Positions 25,201 through 35,799 of a stretch of 64,000 nucleotides of DNA are shown here, piece after piece. The stretch's first letter is position 1. The number at the start of each line of letters is the position of its first letter. The translations under genes were made by a program, and so were the position numbers. The notes under the pieces were generated by a model. That model saw only the letters and a list, made by a program, of their open reading frames with translations. It had not been told where the DNA came from and searched no databases. Origin of the DNA: Chrysoperla carnea (lineage: Eukaryota; Arthropoda; Insecta; Neuroptera; Chrysopidae); NCBI RefSeq assembly GCF_905475395.1, contig NC_058338.1, positions 4,589,001 to 4,653,000 on the forward strand, written 5' to 3'.

Positions 25201-26609
25201 TCAATATAATTTGTCAATTAAAACAATTAATTCGATTTTTAAATTTTCGATGGATAACAGAAGTGACTTGTAGCTATTTTAATTAATTAAATTAGATTTT
25301 TAATCTATTAATTAAATTAATATTGTTTAAAACATTCTTTTGTATGTTTTGATCTTTATTAAATCATCCATCTATATATATCGTAAGTTTTCTTTCGTCT
25401 CGAATAGATGCAAATATCGCTTCTATAGTGATTCACACTCAAGAAAGGAAATTTTTCCAGTGGAAAATCTGAATTATTTGAACAATCTATATGAACAACT
25501 TTACGAACTATGGCATTAATTTTCTATGGTCAATATGGTACGATTAAAAATTTTATATTAACACCATTAAAAATTCAGTATATAAGGTAATTTTGACCCA
25601 AAAAGTACAAAAATCGGGTGCATTTGACGACTGGTCGAATAGTTTTTGAAATACGAACTAAAATCGATCAAAATATTGCGATATCTCAGAAATTTTGCAT
25701 CCAATCATTAAATTAACTTGATTTTAATACTTTTTGGATCAAAATTACCCCATTCACCGAGTTTCATCAAATTCCAAAACAAAACTTTTTTTGCATTTTT
25801 CTCGATTTTTCAAATTTTTTTCCTTAAAAAAATTGCAAAAAATCGAAAAATTTTGGTTATCTCCAATTTCGATAAAAGTCAGTATACAAGGTAATTTTGA
25901 TCCAAAAAGTACAAAAATCGGGTGCATTTGTTGACTGGTCATATAATTTTTGAGATACGGACTAAAATCGATACTTTCCAAACTTTTTTTGCGATTTTTT
26001 CGATTTTTTCAAGGGGTGTAGGTATTAAAATAACTTTAAAATTAGCAGTTAATGCAACCAAATTCAGTAAATGCAACCTCTCCGTGTGCCAAACGTATAG
26101 CTACCTCATTCCTATCTAATTTCTGTAAGAAAAGTAATTGTCTTAAACTAACCATCCTAAAATCAACTTTTTCGTTACGTTGTTTTTGCCAATAGGAATT
26201 AAAACAAGCGAAGAGTTTGTGAAAATTAATTGGCCACTTCAGCCGCGGCGGCTACATTATCAATCCTCCAAAAGGTACCCAAAAAGAATGTCAAATTCAC
26301 TATCTATTTCGCACCATCTACACTAGTTAGTTCTTCAACATGCGCGAAAAATTTACGTTACTTACCATCACTTTTATCCAAATTTCGTGTATTATGTAAC
26401 TGATTTGTATTTGTTCCACCCAATTGTAATAAATTACTAACAGAAAAACGTCGTGTATTATCAGTTTTTGTTGATAAGAATTGTGTTGTCATTAATCCTG
26501 TTTGATTTGTTCCTGATCCTGAATTCGCTGCCGTTGATGTTAAATCCGATATCCGTGATGGATTAATATTTGATGCACTTGAAGTCATTATCCCACCATA
26601 AGTTAACAT
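16232..26609 (-). CDS. Prrx: Prrx-type paired-class homeobox transcription factor
   Basis: Three minus-strand exons: 26609-26366, 17412-17213 and 16801-16232. They join in frame (Asp82 is split; the next junction is phase 0) to about 337 residues. The homeodomain, about 103-162, runs [20 protein letters not shown] ... [12 protein letters not shown] ... [14 protein letters not shown]. It has Gln at position 50 and the classic intron between positions 46 and 47. It fits PRRX (Drosophila CG9876 group) better than Shox, Drgx or Alx. An N-terminal [11 protein letters not shown] (about 53-63) matches the PRRX FSVSHLLDL motif. The C-terminus ends in an OAR-like motif, [12 protein letters not shown], followed by NLNSAQL and the stop. 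There is no paired domain. Linkers are rich in Asn, Ser and Thr. It is expected to be a nuclear, sequence-specific DNA-binding regulator. Intron 1 is about 8.95 kb, and a further 5' exon cannot be excluded. Confidence 0.9.
18549..18794. repeat. ~246-bp fold-back element
   Basis: Arms gtctttacaacg ... cgttgtaaagac pair, and pairing continues imperfectly through the cttagctcaaaataa/ttattttgagctaag segment and gttttggcgc/gcgccaaaac near the centre. It abuts the TTAA MITE and has no coding content. Confidence 0.75.
18814..19460 (+). mobile_element. TTAA-flanked MITE, copy 1 (647 bp)
   Basis: Bounded by TTAA at both ends with inverted termini ggatgtatgagcatg and catgctcatacatcc. A TTAA target duplication is typical of piggyBac-type transposition. 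A near-identical copy lies in reverse orientation at 52364-53011. An internal hairpin with 32-bp arms sits at 18907-18938 and 19018-19049. There is no open frame of note. Confidence 0.85.
20030..20470 (-). repeat. satellite B (~314-bp unit), partial copies
   Basis: More than one unit in reverse orientation relative to 37555-38890: the ataggtttcaagaatgtgga and gtggagtcctgg motifs recur near 20030 and 20335. It lies in Prrx intron 1. Confidence 0.75.
21174..21257. repeat. 84-bp near-perfect palindrome
   Basis: The left arm, beginning acccaggtttgactgtaata, pairs with the right arm, ending tattacagtcaaacttgggt, around a short centre at cattcaag. The right arm overlaps the left end of the adjacent pogo-like element, so this looks like the head-to-head junction of two copies. 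Confidence 0.8.
21240..21610. mobile_element. pogo/Tigger-like MITE
   Basis: Starts CAGTCAAACTTGG and ends CCAGGTTTGACTG, each followed outward by TA, the target duplication of Tc1/mariner/pogo elements. The interior repeats ctctataagtgaga-like phrases. There is no transposase. It resembles the element at 39065-39386 in the style of its ends. Confidence 0.65.
23398..23760 (+). repeat. dispersed repeat X
   Basis: Contains acgcttaaaaatattgatgc, aattcaaaaacgaaaag, gacgtaaaaagtgac and aacttttgtttgaaacattt, in the order shared with 31130-31800 and 51780-52050. Confidence 0.75.
24561..24806 (+). mobile_element. tRNA-derived SINE, 5'-truncated copy
   Basis: Begins inside the tRNA-like head (gtccgcggtatgcatagg), keeps the pol III B box (gcgggttcgattcccgcc), and continues into the body and the tail region gtatcacaatgggctctata. 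The terminal CCTAA repeats are eroded. The A box is absent, so this is not a tRNA gene. Confidence 0.85.
25575..25990 (-). repeat. satellite A, partial copies in reverse orientation
   Basis: The block ggtaattttgacccaaaaag recurs about 303 bp apart (near 25587 and 25890). It is the reverse complement of the array at 7131-7900. It lies at the exon-1 end of Prrx intron 1. Confidence 0.85.
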
Positions 26610-27629
26610 AATTTTATAACAAAAAAAATTAAAAATATTTAATAATAAAAATTAAACAAAAAAATAATTTAATTTCAATTAAAAATCATTATAAAATTAA
26701 TAAAAAAGGATTAAAAATTAATTTAAAATATTTATTTTTTATTTTTTTTATTTATTTTTATAATTAAATTAAAATTATTATAAATTATTTAAAAAATTAT
26801 ATTAAAATTTATATTTTCATATATCACTATAGTTAGTTAATTTAATAAAATTAAAACAAATGTTTAACAAAATTGATATTAATGACTTGGCTAATCAAAA
26901 TTTAATTTAATTTAAGCAGAGAAGAAGTAAGTAAAGTTGTTGATTAACTAATCGTTATAAATAATCGTGTTTACTGATTGTTACAGAATATTTGCCCACT
27001 TTCAATAAAGTTCAAATTAAGTTGAAAAAGCTTCACTCACATATACTTAAGATGTATATTTATCTAAGCTTATTAACGTTTTGTTCAATATTTCTTGTTC
27101 CTTTTTTAAAATAGGCGGCGCTTAAAACTATACAGTTCGTTGTTTTTGGACGTTATAATTAAAAGTAGAGGGATTTAAGGGTATGTGACTTTGCATGTCT
27201 ACTTTAAAATGTATACGCCTTAATTTTTTTAAGTAGTGTTTTCTTAAAATGAAATTATCAGATTTTCTTTTGCGATTTAGATCAACGAAATAAGGAAGAA
27301 AAAAAGGGTGAACCAATTTTAGTTTCCCATGTGTTTTCAACTCAGAAAAATTAGAATTCTGGGAAGATTTTCGCTTGTACCAAACATCAAATATTAGTTT
27401 TAAAACATTCCATTTACAATATAAATCGTTTTACTTAGGCTCAACAACGCTCAATTCTCAAATTGTTCACTTGTTCTACAGAAATAACAATTTTGTAAGG
27501 GAAGATTATGACTATGACCAATTTAATCGTCCGAGCGTGCGAATAGTTCGTATCGATGTGTAAAAGTTCGAGAAAACTGTAAGCATTGATGATAGAGTTG
27601 GATATGCCTATCATCGTAGCGTACGTTCA

Positions 27630-27926
27630 GCCAAGAATATGCCATTGACTTTCTTTTCGTGGGGTTTTCTAAGGATTTGGGTCTATATTAACAAACCAGC
27701 AACATTGAAGTATTCGAAAAATAACATTTGCCAAGTTATATCCGGAATAAATCCCCTAAGCTTGCGGAAAATCGTAGAAATTATTTCAAATAAAAAAACT
27801 GCTGCAGAAAGTAAAAAAAAAAGTTTTGGCTTGGAAATTTCAAAATTTGCGTTGCCAATCAATTATTTTGTCATTGAGTCGTGTACCAGGGTCCTTGGCA
27901 CTTACCCAGAGTGCCCAGCGTTAAAT
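27630..27926 (+). pseudogene. possible transposase C-terminal remnant
   Basis: A plus-strand frame contains TFFSWGFLRIWVYINKPATL, resembling the DFFLWGYLKxxVYxxxPxTL block near the C-terminus of mariner-like transposases in insects. The rest of the frame is not recognisable and no terminal repeats are evident. The identification rests on one block. Confidence 0.35.
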
Positions 27927-28829
27927 TAGCGCCCGGAATTGAATCTTTTATTAACACAAATGGACAAATTGATTGTCCCATTTAAGAGAAAATTCTGCTT
28001 TTTTTCCGTGTCAAAGGGGACATCTGTAACTAAAATATTTTAAGGACAAGATTTTATTGTACTAAAAAGTAGAAAATAATTATTTCTTTTAGCCACATCT
28101 TTTACAAATAGTCATGTATGTGTGTCTAATATAAATAATTTTTTTTCTTAGTAAAATAAAAGCTTGTCCGTTTTAATTTTAAAGTCTTATGGTAGAAGCG
28201 AAACCAGGTCATGCTTACCATAAAAATGAATTGGCATTACATGTGTGTTATTCTCAGTGGCGCGTGTTATGCATTGGCTATATAGGCTCGAGCCTAGCGT
28301 CTCATGTTGTTGGGGCGAAATAAAAGCTTGTAAAAATAAAAGCTCTGTTTAGGCAGTTGTGTATATTCTCATCACTCGACATAACGATGATGCACCCTGT
28401 ATTTAACAATAAAAATCTAAAAAAAAAATCAAATCTATTAATACATTAATACAGAATAATTGGTAAAGAATCCGCCTCCTTTAATTGAATAAATACTCCG
28501 CCTCTAAAATAATCATCTTCAGAGTGATTTAACTCCTAGTAAATAAATTAATTTTTTTCAGGTTTTTGTCAAAATATAAATAAATCATTTTCTTACCACA
28601 AAATAATGTTAAAGAAAATAAATTAAAAAGTATAATATTCAAAAATATTTTAATTAATATTTATTGTTTTTTTAGTTGAATTTTTTTTTACCCATTTTAA
28701 TTCAAAAGTTTTGCGAAAATTCTAAAAATAAATTTCTTTTATATTTTAACGAAAAAATGTTTTAAAAGTTGTTTTAAATTTTTATAAGAAATATATTTTA
28801 CATTTAACTTTTTGTTATATCTCTAACGG

Positions 28830-29110
28830 TTTACAAAATGGGTCTTACGGATCCAAGATCAAATTGACCTATGTTGCTCATTTACGTACTCGACCTCACT
28901 TTGCACATTCTAAACACGCGAATTTCAGCTTGATATCTCTTTTCGTTTTTGAGTTAACGTGTCCACGGACGAACAGACAGACGGGCAACCGGAAATGGAC
29001 TAATTAGGTGATTTTATATCAAAATTTTGTTTGTAGCATCAATATTTTTAAGCGTTTACAAACTTGGGACTAAACTTAGTATACCTTGATATATGGTATA
29101 AAAATTTACT
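28830..29110 (-). repeat. dispersed repeat X
   Basis: Reverse-complement member with cttttcgtttttgagttaac, tatttttaagcgtttacaaa and gtataccttgatatatggta. Its end resembles the unit amplified in the tandem array 500 bp downstream. Confidence 0.75.
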
Positions 29111-29497
29111 AGAAACTTAATTCGATTCTTTTCCACATAATTAAACTATTTTCACCGTCTTCAACATAATATTATTTATTTAATTATTGTAATAAAAAAT
29201 ATAATTTTATTATTTTAGAAACATGAGTCAAAGTCAACATAAACAGTATCGTCATAAACATTATATTTATGCATTTTAATGTTCTGAACACATCATAAAA
29301 AAAAAACTAATTTTAACAAATAATTACATTTAAAAAACAAAAAAATTTAAAGAAATGAAATCAAATTACGAGAAATTCGAATGAAAAATGTTTTTTTGGT
29401 TGTTAAACTTTTTATCTGCTGTATAGCTATTAATTTCACTTTTATTGCAGTTGTGTTAATTTCAAAAAAAATTTCAACAAATTTGCTTACGTTATTC

Positions 29498-30140
29498 GCA
29501 CCGTGCGTGAGTTTTATTGGATGCGTTTTCATGGTAACGATACACTATTTTCAATTACAGAATTGTATGGATACATATATATTTGTATTTATGACTTGGA
29601 GCTAAACTTAGTATACTTTGATATATTTCATAAATACATTGTATAAAAAACTTGGTACTAAACTTAATATACCTTGATATATTTCATATAAACATGATAT
29701 AAAAAGTTGGAACTATACTCAGTATACCTTGATATATTTCATATATCTACACTTTGTATAAAAACTTGAGGCTAAACTTAGTATACCTTGGTATATTTCA
29801 TAAATACATGGTATAAAAACTTGAGATTAAACTTAGTATACCTTGATATATTTTATGTATACATGGTATATAAATGATTTCTGATTTTGATAAGTTGTTT
29901 CTCGTCTCGATACTGATTAATAAATATGGTGGGAGCGCAAATAAATACATGTTACATAGTAACTATTGATATCTCATATCATTTATTTGCACCTCCACCA
30001 GTTTTTGTATTTAAATTCAGATTAAATTATTTACAGATCTGTGTTATTCGCACCATGTGTGAATTTTATAGGAGACGTTTCCATGGTAACGATACACTAC
30101 TTTAATTATAGAATTGTATGGATGCATATATAATTGTATG
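29498..30140. repeat. diverged ~85-bp direct duplication around a tandem array
   Basis: Two blocks, 29498-29582 and about 30046-30132, share ttattcgcacc, ccatggtaacgatacacta and agaattgtatgga with scattered substitutions. The 56-bp array lies between them. Confidence 0.6.
29600..29880 (+). repeat. ~56-bp tandem repeat, five units
   Basis: The anchor cttagtatac (with minor variants) recurs at 29607, 29663, 29718, 29777 and 29832, giving periods of 55-59 bp. Each unit also has ttgatatatttcata and ggtataaaaacttg. The same phrase terminates repeat X elsewhere, so the array seems to be an expansion of that end. Confidence 0.85.
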
Positions 30141-31129
30141 GATTGTATTGAAGACTTACATTGAAAATTTAATATAATTGTCTCACAAATTTAAATAAAT
30201 AATTATGATAATTTACATTTAAAAAAATAATATTTGTACAATTTGATTTCTTATTTTCACAATTTTTAATGCATTAAGTTTAATTAATTAGTATTTTTCA
30301 ATAATTTTAATTTGACATTTTCTATAACATTAACATGTAAAGAATTGCAAATTAGTCATAACAGCCTCCTTTATCGTCAAAATTTTTCACTGGAAGCGCT
30401 GGCATCGATTTTATTGTCCCTACCATTCCAGGAACTTTCAGGAAGTATGATGATTGTTCGGGATGTTTTATGAAGATCAGGGAAATTTAAGAAATATTGT
30501 TTCGAGTTATTAGGCGCAAATTATCTATTATTTCTAGATATTGTTAGTTTTTTCGCGTCGGTAGAGGTGAGATAACCGCTTTCCCTCGTCTTCCAATGAA
30601 TTTTCCAAAGATTTTCAGCTTTTCCAAAGTTATATTCCATTTAAATTACCAATTAACAGAAATAATAAACCTTCATCTATTAATTCGTACTTATAAAGCG
30701 TTAAAACCAATAGTAATTAAATATTAAAATTAATGATATATTTATACTTAATATTTATTTAGTGTTTATATTTTAATTATAATTATTATTATGTCTAAAT
30801 TATGTGTAAAAAAAAAGTAAGAACTCGTATAGTGTTTAAAAAAGTTAAGTACATAATTCATTGAAGACATATTCATTAATTAATAGACCACAGATCGTTA
30901 AAAAAAAACTAACTACATACTATAATATAATGAAGACACTATGGCACTATGGCTGTGCAGCAACCCTTTGAAAATATTACTCACATCCGTTATACAAAAT
31001 AAAAACATTTTTATGACAATTTTATAAACATTGTTTTGAAGAGAAAAAAAATGTATCATGTTTTTGTAAACCTTGTGTATATGTAAAAAATACACACGGT
31101 ATAATTATATTTTTTTTATGTATCGAAAA

Positions 31130-31350
31130 ACAAAGTTTGTAACGCTTAAAAATAATGATGCTAGGAAAAAAATTTTTTCATAGGTGTTCATAAAATCACC
31201 TAATTAGTCCATTTCCGGTTGTCCGTCCGTCCGTCTGTGGACACGATAACTCAAAAACGAAAAAAGATATCGAACTGAAATTTTTACAGCGTACTCAGGA
31301 CGTAAAAAGTGAGGTCAAGTTCGTAAATGGGCATCATAGGTCGGCTGGGT
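31130..31350 (+). repeat. dispersed repeat X
   Basis: Shows gtaacgcttaaaaataatga, a (gtcc)n stretch, acgataactcaaaaacgaaa and gacgtaaaaagtgaggtcaa. It is followed 100 bp later by a second member in the same orientation. Confidence 0.8.
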
Positions 31351-31454
31351 CTTGGGTGCAGGTGTACAAGAATTTAAATGTTTTGGTATTTATTGGCTTC
31401 TTTCTGCTTCTGGCGTTATTTAAACGGATATACACCTTTCTACACTGGATGATT

Positions 31455-31930
31455 TTTATACCATCTATTTGAAATATTAATCAAGGTATACTAAATTTAG
31501 TTCCAAGTTTAAAACGCTTAAAAATATTGATACTATGAATAAAATTTTGGTGTAAGTCTTCATTAAATCATCTAATTAGTCCATTTCCGGTTGTCTGTCT
31601 GTCTGTCTGTCTGATAACACAATAACTCAAAAACGAAAAAAGATATCAAGTTGAAATTACAGCGATTGGGTACGTCTTGGGTACGTAGGGCCCCATCTTG
31701 CAAACCGTTAGAGATAGAACAAAGTAAAAGATGTTCCTTAGCAAAAATTAAACAACTTTTGTTTGAAACATTTTTTCGTAAACATCACTGTTTACCCGTG
31801 AGGGCTCATCACTGTTTGATTATCAGTTATGTATGTGTCACATGTTTGTATGTGTTATATGATAAAGAAATCAACACTGACTATGCATGGTATTTCAACA
31901 ATTAACTCAGTCAATTGTTTGTTTTCACTT
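31455..31930 (+). repeat. dispersed repeat X, longer member
   Basis: Has the same order of blocks as 31130-31350, plus aacttttgtttgaaacattt, the cgtaaacatcactgtttacc run and caacaattaactcagtcaat, the last also seen near 24050. It contains a (gtct)n microsatellite. Confidence 0.75.
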
Positions 31931-32749
31931 GTCATATTATAAATTAGATTCAAACGATATAATATCGGACTGGAAAATTACGAGCAGTCTGAAAGTCTGA
32001 ACGTGAAAATCAACAATTTTTGTTCCAAACATTTTTTCGAAAAACGTTAGCTTTCGGACGAAATTTAATCGAAAAAAAAATCTGCTTAAAGTTGTCCTCT
32101 ATTGCCCTTGACAACTTTTGGTCAAAGCATTCTTCCGGAGTTTCGTAGCATCCCCAACAACCATCTTATTACACAACTTCTCGAATACCTACGCATCAGC
32201 AGGCAGATAATTGTTTTTAAATACAACCTTAAAATTTTCATTAGACCTTATAAATTTTGGTAGATGAACAATATACCTAGTATTCGAGATGCGTAGGTAA
32301 AGAAAAATTCAGAAGCAGAAAAATAAGACAAAATAATTTGATTGACACATCTATTGGCGCTTTCATATAACATGTTTGTGTCATTCTGTACCACACATTG
32401 AAGACCACAGACTTTTAATTTTCCGATAGAAAATCATTACATTTGTCCGAAAGTCGAAGCCAAAATTGGAGATGCCTACAATGATTTACATCAATTAAAG
32501 AAAACATATTTTAGAAATGCCTGTTACTGTAGGAAATAAAGAATTTGTCCAATTGATAGACTCCTTGCCAGTAGAGTTTTTTGGCCAGAACCTCAAAATA
32601 ATCTTAATTTTCGTCAATAACGAATTATCGACAAAAATTTGTACTTTGTTTTTTTTAAACGCTTATATATCGAAAACGATGAAGTTATAAAAATTGTCAC
32701 GAGTCAAAGAAAATTTAGAATCAATTTCGGTAGAGTAAGTCGAATAATA

Positions 32750-32968
32750 TTAATCACTTGGGATATAATCGGCATACCCAGAACCATACATTGGGCCTTT
32801 TTCTATTTCATATGCAATGTCTTGCAAAGTTATTTCTGCTAACCGAACAATTCGGTCTTCTTTTGAAGCAACAGAAGTGCGCCATTCAGAGCCATCAATT
32901 CGAACTTCTTTACCAGATAATCCACTGTATCTCCGAAAATAAATTTTGAAAGATTCATTTAAGGGCAT
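32750..32968 (-). CDS. unidentified 72-codon open frame
   Basis: A minus-strand frame from an ATG at 32968 to a TAA gives 72 residues of balanced, charged composition, unlike the lysine- and phenylalanine-rich chance frames around it. It contains SGKEVRIDGSEWR and ends YGSGYADYIPSD. There is no signal peptide, membrane segment or motif I know. It could be a terminal exon of an unseen gene, a retrocopy fragment or chance. An upstream acceptor is not convincing. No function is proposed. Confidence 0.3.
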   Translation of the reverse strand: MPLNESFKIYFRRYSGLSGKEVRIDGSEWRTSVASKEDRIVRLAEITLQDIAYEIEKGPMYGSGYADYIPSD

Positions 32969-32969
32969 A

Positions 32970-33656
32970 GTTTTAAAGGTCTAGCCTTTGAAAGTATGCA
33001 AACAAAAATTGATTTTTTCAAAGTTTTGGACCAGCATACTGCCCTAAAGGCAGTTCTACGTAGACGCGCAATCTTAATCAGCAAATTATTGGCTTAGCTT
33101 CTAAGGATTATATCTAACACGACTAAGTTTTTTTGTAAATATTATTTTTTGACTACCACAATGCAATAGCATTGCCATAGAAGTTTTGACAGTTACAAAT
33201 GTAGCATTTAACTAGTGGTGAATGAACAAGACAGATTGAGAGTATGAACAAGATATACGATCTAACTGATTGCTGCAAATTAACTAACCCAATATTTATA
33301 TAGTTTTTTTTTTGTGGATATTTCTATCTTATTTTAACTGATTAAAATATTTATTCTTTTATCTTTATTTTGGATATTAAAAACTTTATTAATATTTTAC
33401 TATTTAAAAGAATGTTAAATAAACGCATCAAAAAAATTGCGTCTATTTACATAAATTTTTTTTTCGTATTTTTGGTTCTGGTTATTTAGTTTTGATTACT
33501 TCCGTTTTTTGGCTAATTATTCAAAATTTTTCATTTATGAGCTATTTCACTTTTCTATTCTTGAATTATTGAAAAACCTCCGAGTAAATTTTTTAAACGC
33601 AGGATTAGAAACACTTTCTAAACGCAGGACCCACTTTCTCATGAAAGAAAATGTAT
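32970..33656. other. intergenic DNA, nothing recognised
   Basis: AT-rich sequence between the small frame and the LINE insertion. I see no motif, repeat or open frame of note. Confidence 0.5.
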
Positions 33657-33669
33657 AATATACTGACTA
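33657..33669. repeat. target-site duplication, left copy
   Basis: The 13-bp sequence aatatactgacta is repeated exactly at 34309-34321 and brackets the LINE fragment, as expected from target-primed reverse transcription. Confidence 0.85.
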
Positions 33670-34308
33670 GGTTAGGTTAGGTTAGAGTGGCTGTCCTGGG
33701 GTGGGACATACTTAGACCATAGGATCCGTTGTGATACCGAAAAAGGGTTGGCCCATCCCCGGCCATTACTCTATGAACCATTTGGAGCTGTTTAAGAACG
33801 GCAGGAATGCTTCGAAGTCGACGGAATTTAGGTCGGAGAGGTCGTCAAAGAGAGGCTGGCTCAAGTAAGTCCATCTCCTCATTACAAGAGCTGGGCAGTG
33901 ACAGAGAAGATGAGACATTGTCTTCTCCTCTTCACCACTGTGACAGCTCCTGCAGTAGTCGTGATACACTTCCAGGCCCAGGCGTTCAGCATGCCTGCCG
34001 CCCAACCAGTGTCCTGTAATAGCCGCAACAACTTTGTTAATAGAGGCCCTTGGAAGTAATTTAAGATCTTCGCAACGCCTACAATTGTACTCAGACCATA
34101 TCTTTCTTGCAGTACCACAAATACGTTCCTCCTTCCAACTAAGATTGACCTTTTTTAAGATATCCTCTTCGAGGAGCAACTTGCAGTTCGCAAAAGGAAC
34201 TCCCGAATTTTGCCATTTCTTGCAAGCTCGCCCACTTCACAATTTCCGGGAATGACTCTATGCCCCGGTACCCATTCCAGGTTTACATTCATTTGTTCTG
34301 CCAGCTCA
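33670..34308 (-). mobile_element. LINE family A, 5'-truncated insertion with 13-bp TSD
   Basis: The minus strand encodes the end of a LINE polyprotein: an RNase H-like VNLEWVPGHRVIPGN with ELARNG, then the tail with AAITGHWLGGRHAERLG and the zinc-knuckle-like CRSCHSGEEEKTMSHLLCHC, stopping near 33766. A small deletion relative to the 53727 copy puts the RNase H part and the tail in different frames. The 3' end is a run of CCTAA repeats. It is flanked by a 13-bp target-site duplication, so the 5' truncation happened at insertion. It is non-functional. Confidence 0.88.
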
Positions 34309-34321
34309 AATATACTGACTA
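34309..34321. repeat. target-site duplication, right copy
   Basis: An exact repeat of 33657-33669 at the truncated 5' end of the LINE. Confidence 0.85.
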
Positions 34322-35799
34322 AATACTGCAATAAATTCATCTCATTCGAAATATTCTAATTCATCCTCGTTTTAATTCATAATCGCATCAACTGACGCCT
34401 GATTATGAAAAAAAATTTTTTTTAATTGTAATCGACCCAAAAAATTTGTTTATGGAAATTATATTTTTTGTAATTTGATCTTTAATTAAATAAAATGATT
34501 TTGCTGCAACGAACATAAATCGGAAATATTAATTTTGTTGTATATCAATAAATAATAATTTCATCGTTGTAGGTTCCAAATAACAAAAATAAACAATAAA
34601 TCATTGATGTTAAAAATTAGCAAAAAAATAATTAACCAATAATATTTAAAATATGCATAACTTTTAAAAGGTTTTAAATGATGCGTATACCCTTCGTAGT
34701 TGTGAAATAATTGGATGTAATTATCTCCATAACTACGTCCACACTCTTGTCTTCATCATTAATGAAATAATTAAATTATTAGCTATGGTTGTGAGTCGCG
34801 ACGGTAAAAGGACGGTGTTATTTTGAAGTGGCTGTCTATATGTCGTCTGTTTGAGTATCCGTTCGTCTGGTCGTTGGGTCTTAATTTTCGAATAAAACGA
34901 AAAAAATGTCTTTATCGTCAAATAGTTCGATAAAGTACAAAAACAATATTATCGAAACTGCTAGAACTTTTTGAGTATGTTGTCAGTACCTAAATAGAGA
35001 AAATTGGAAAGCGGCAAGCATTAATTTGAGTTCCCGTAATAAATTAACCTGTTTTTGTCCTGATAAAAGAATCAAAAAAAGGTTCGAGGAACATTCTTTT
35101 CATTATAACTCCGTTAATTTTCGAGCAAATGATTTTTCCAACATTTTTTATAGTACTTTAAAAAGTGTACGATCTATTCCCGTTTCCATTCTTCCACTCG
35201 CTAGAAGGGGTGGTTACCAACCCTTGGGCCAATGCACCATTTGGGTTCATATAACTTTTGTTTCTTGAGGTCTTACATACTTACTGTCAAATTTTCAAGT
35301 CAATCGGAGCCCTAGGAAACAATTTAGAGGTTTAATCCTCGTTTACTGGAGTTTAAGAAGAAATTCGACAAAAATTTTGTATATTTTAGTAAGTTTATTA
35401 TCAATATCTTCCCTTATAATGCCTATTGGTCGGTATTGCCGAAATTGGTTGAAAATTATTGATTCAATAAATTGTCGAATGAAAACTTGTGTGGTTTACA
35501 TGTAAGAAAATACCTTTAGGTAAAATATCCCTTAGAAAAAATTGTAAGAGTAAGTAGTTAGAAAGAAATAAAGTTAAGAAAAAAAAAACAATAAATTAGA
35601 ATAATGATGTGCAAAATTGTGAACAAGAGAACTAATTATAATATTTTTTTAAATAAATAATAATCTTTATATCAAAAGTAGAGTATTGTGAATTTATAAC
35701 AAACATATGGTCCTAATTCTGCACACCAAAAAAAATAAAGGTTATTCTTGATTTCTTTATTCAACAAAATGGTTGTATATCAAAACCGCACTCAATCAG

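Larger units (their letters stand above)
17413..26365. other. Prrx intron 1 (8.95 kb): repeats, no nested gene seen
   Basis: Flanked by a GTAAGT donor at 26365 and a TTTGCAG acceptor at 17413 (minus strand). Listed separately inside it: a fold-back element, a TTAA-flanked MITE, satellite B, a pogo-like MITE, repeat X, a SINE and satellite A. No nested coding region is convincing. Long introns of homeobox genes often hold enhancers, but I cannot identify any from one sequence. Confidence 0.6.
26610..32749. other. intergenic region upstream of Prrx, no confident gene
   Basis: Immediately upstream of Prrx the DNA is extremely AT-rich (26600-26900). Beyond that are a transposase-like scrap, copies of repeat X and a 56-bp tandem array. 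The Prrx promoter should lie in the first part, but I see no defined element. Confidence 0.45.

Noticed and set aside
33807-34255. Plus-strand frames opposite the LINE copy (and likewise 53933-54445).
   Set aside because: They are antisense shadows of the LINE coding strand, which carries the recognisable RNase H and cysteine motifs.
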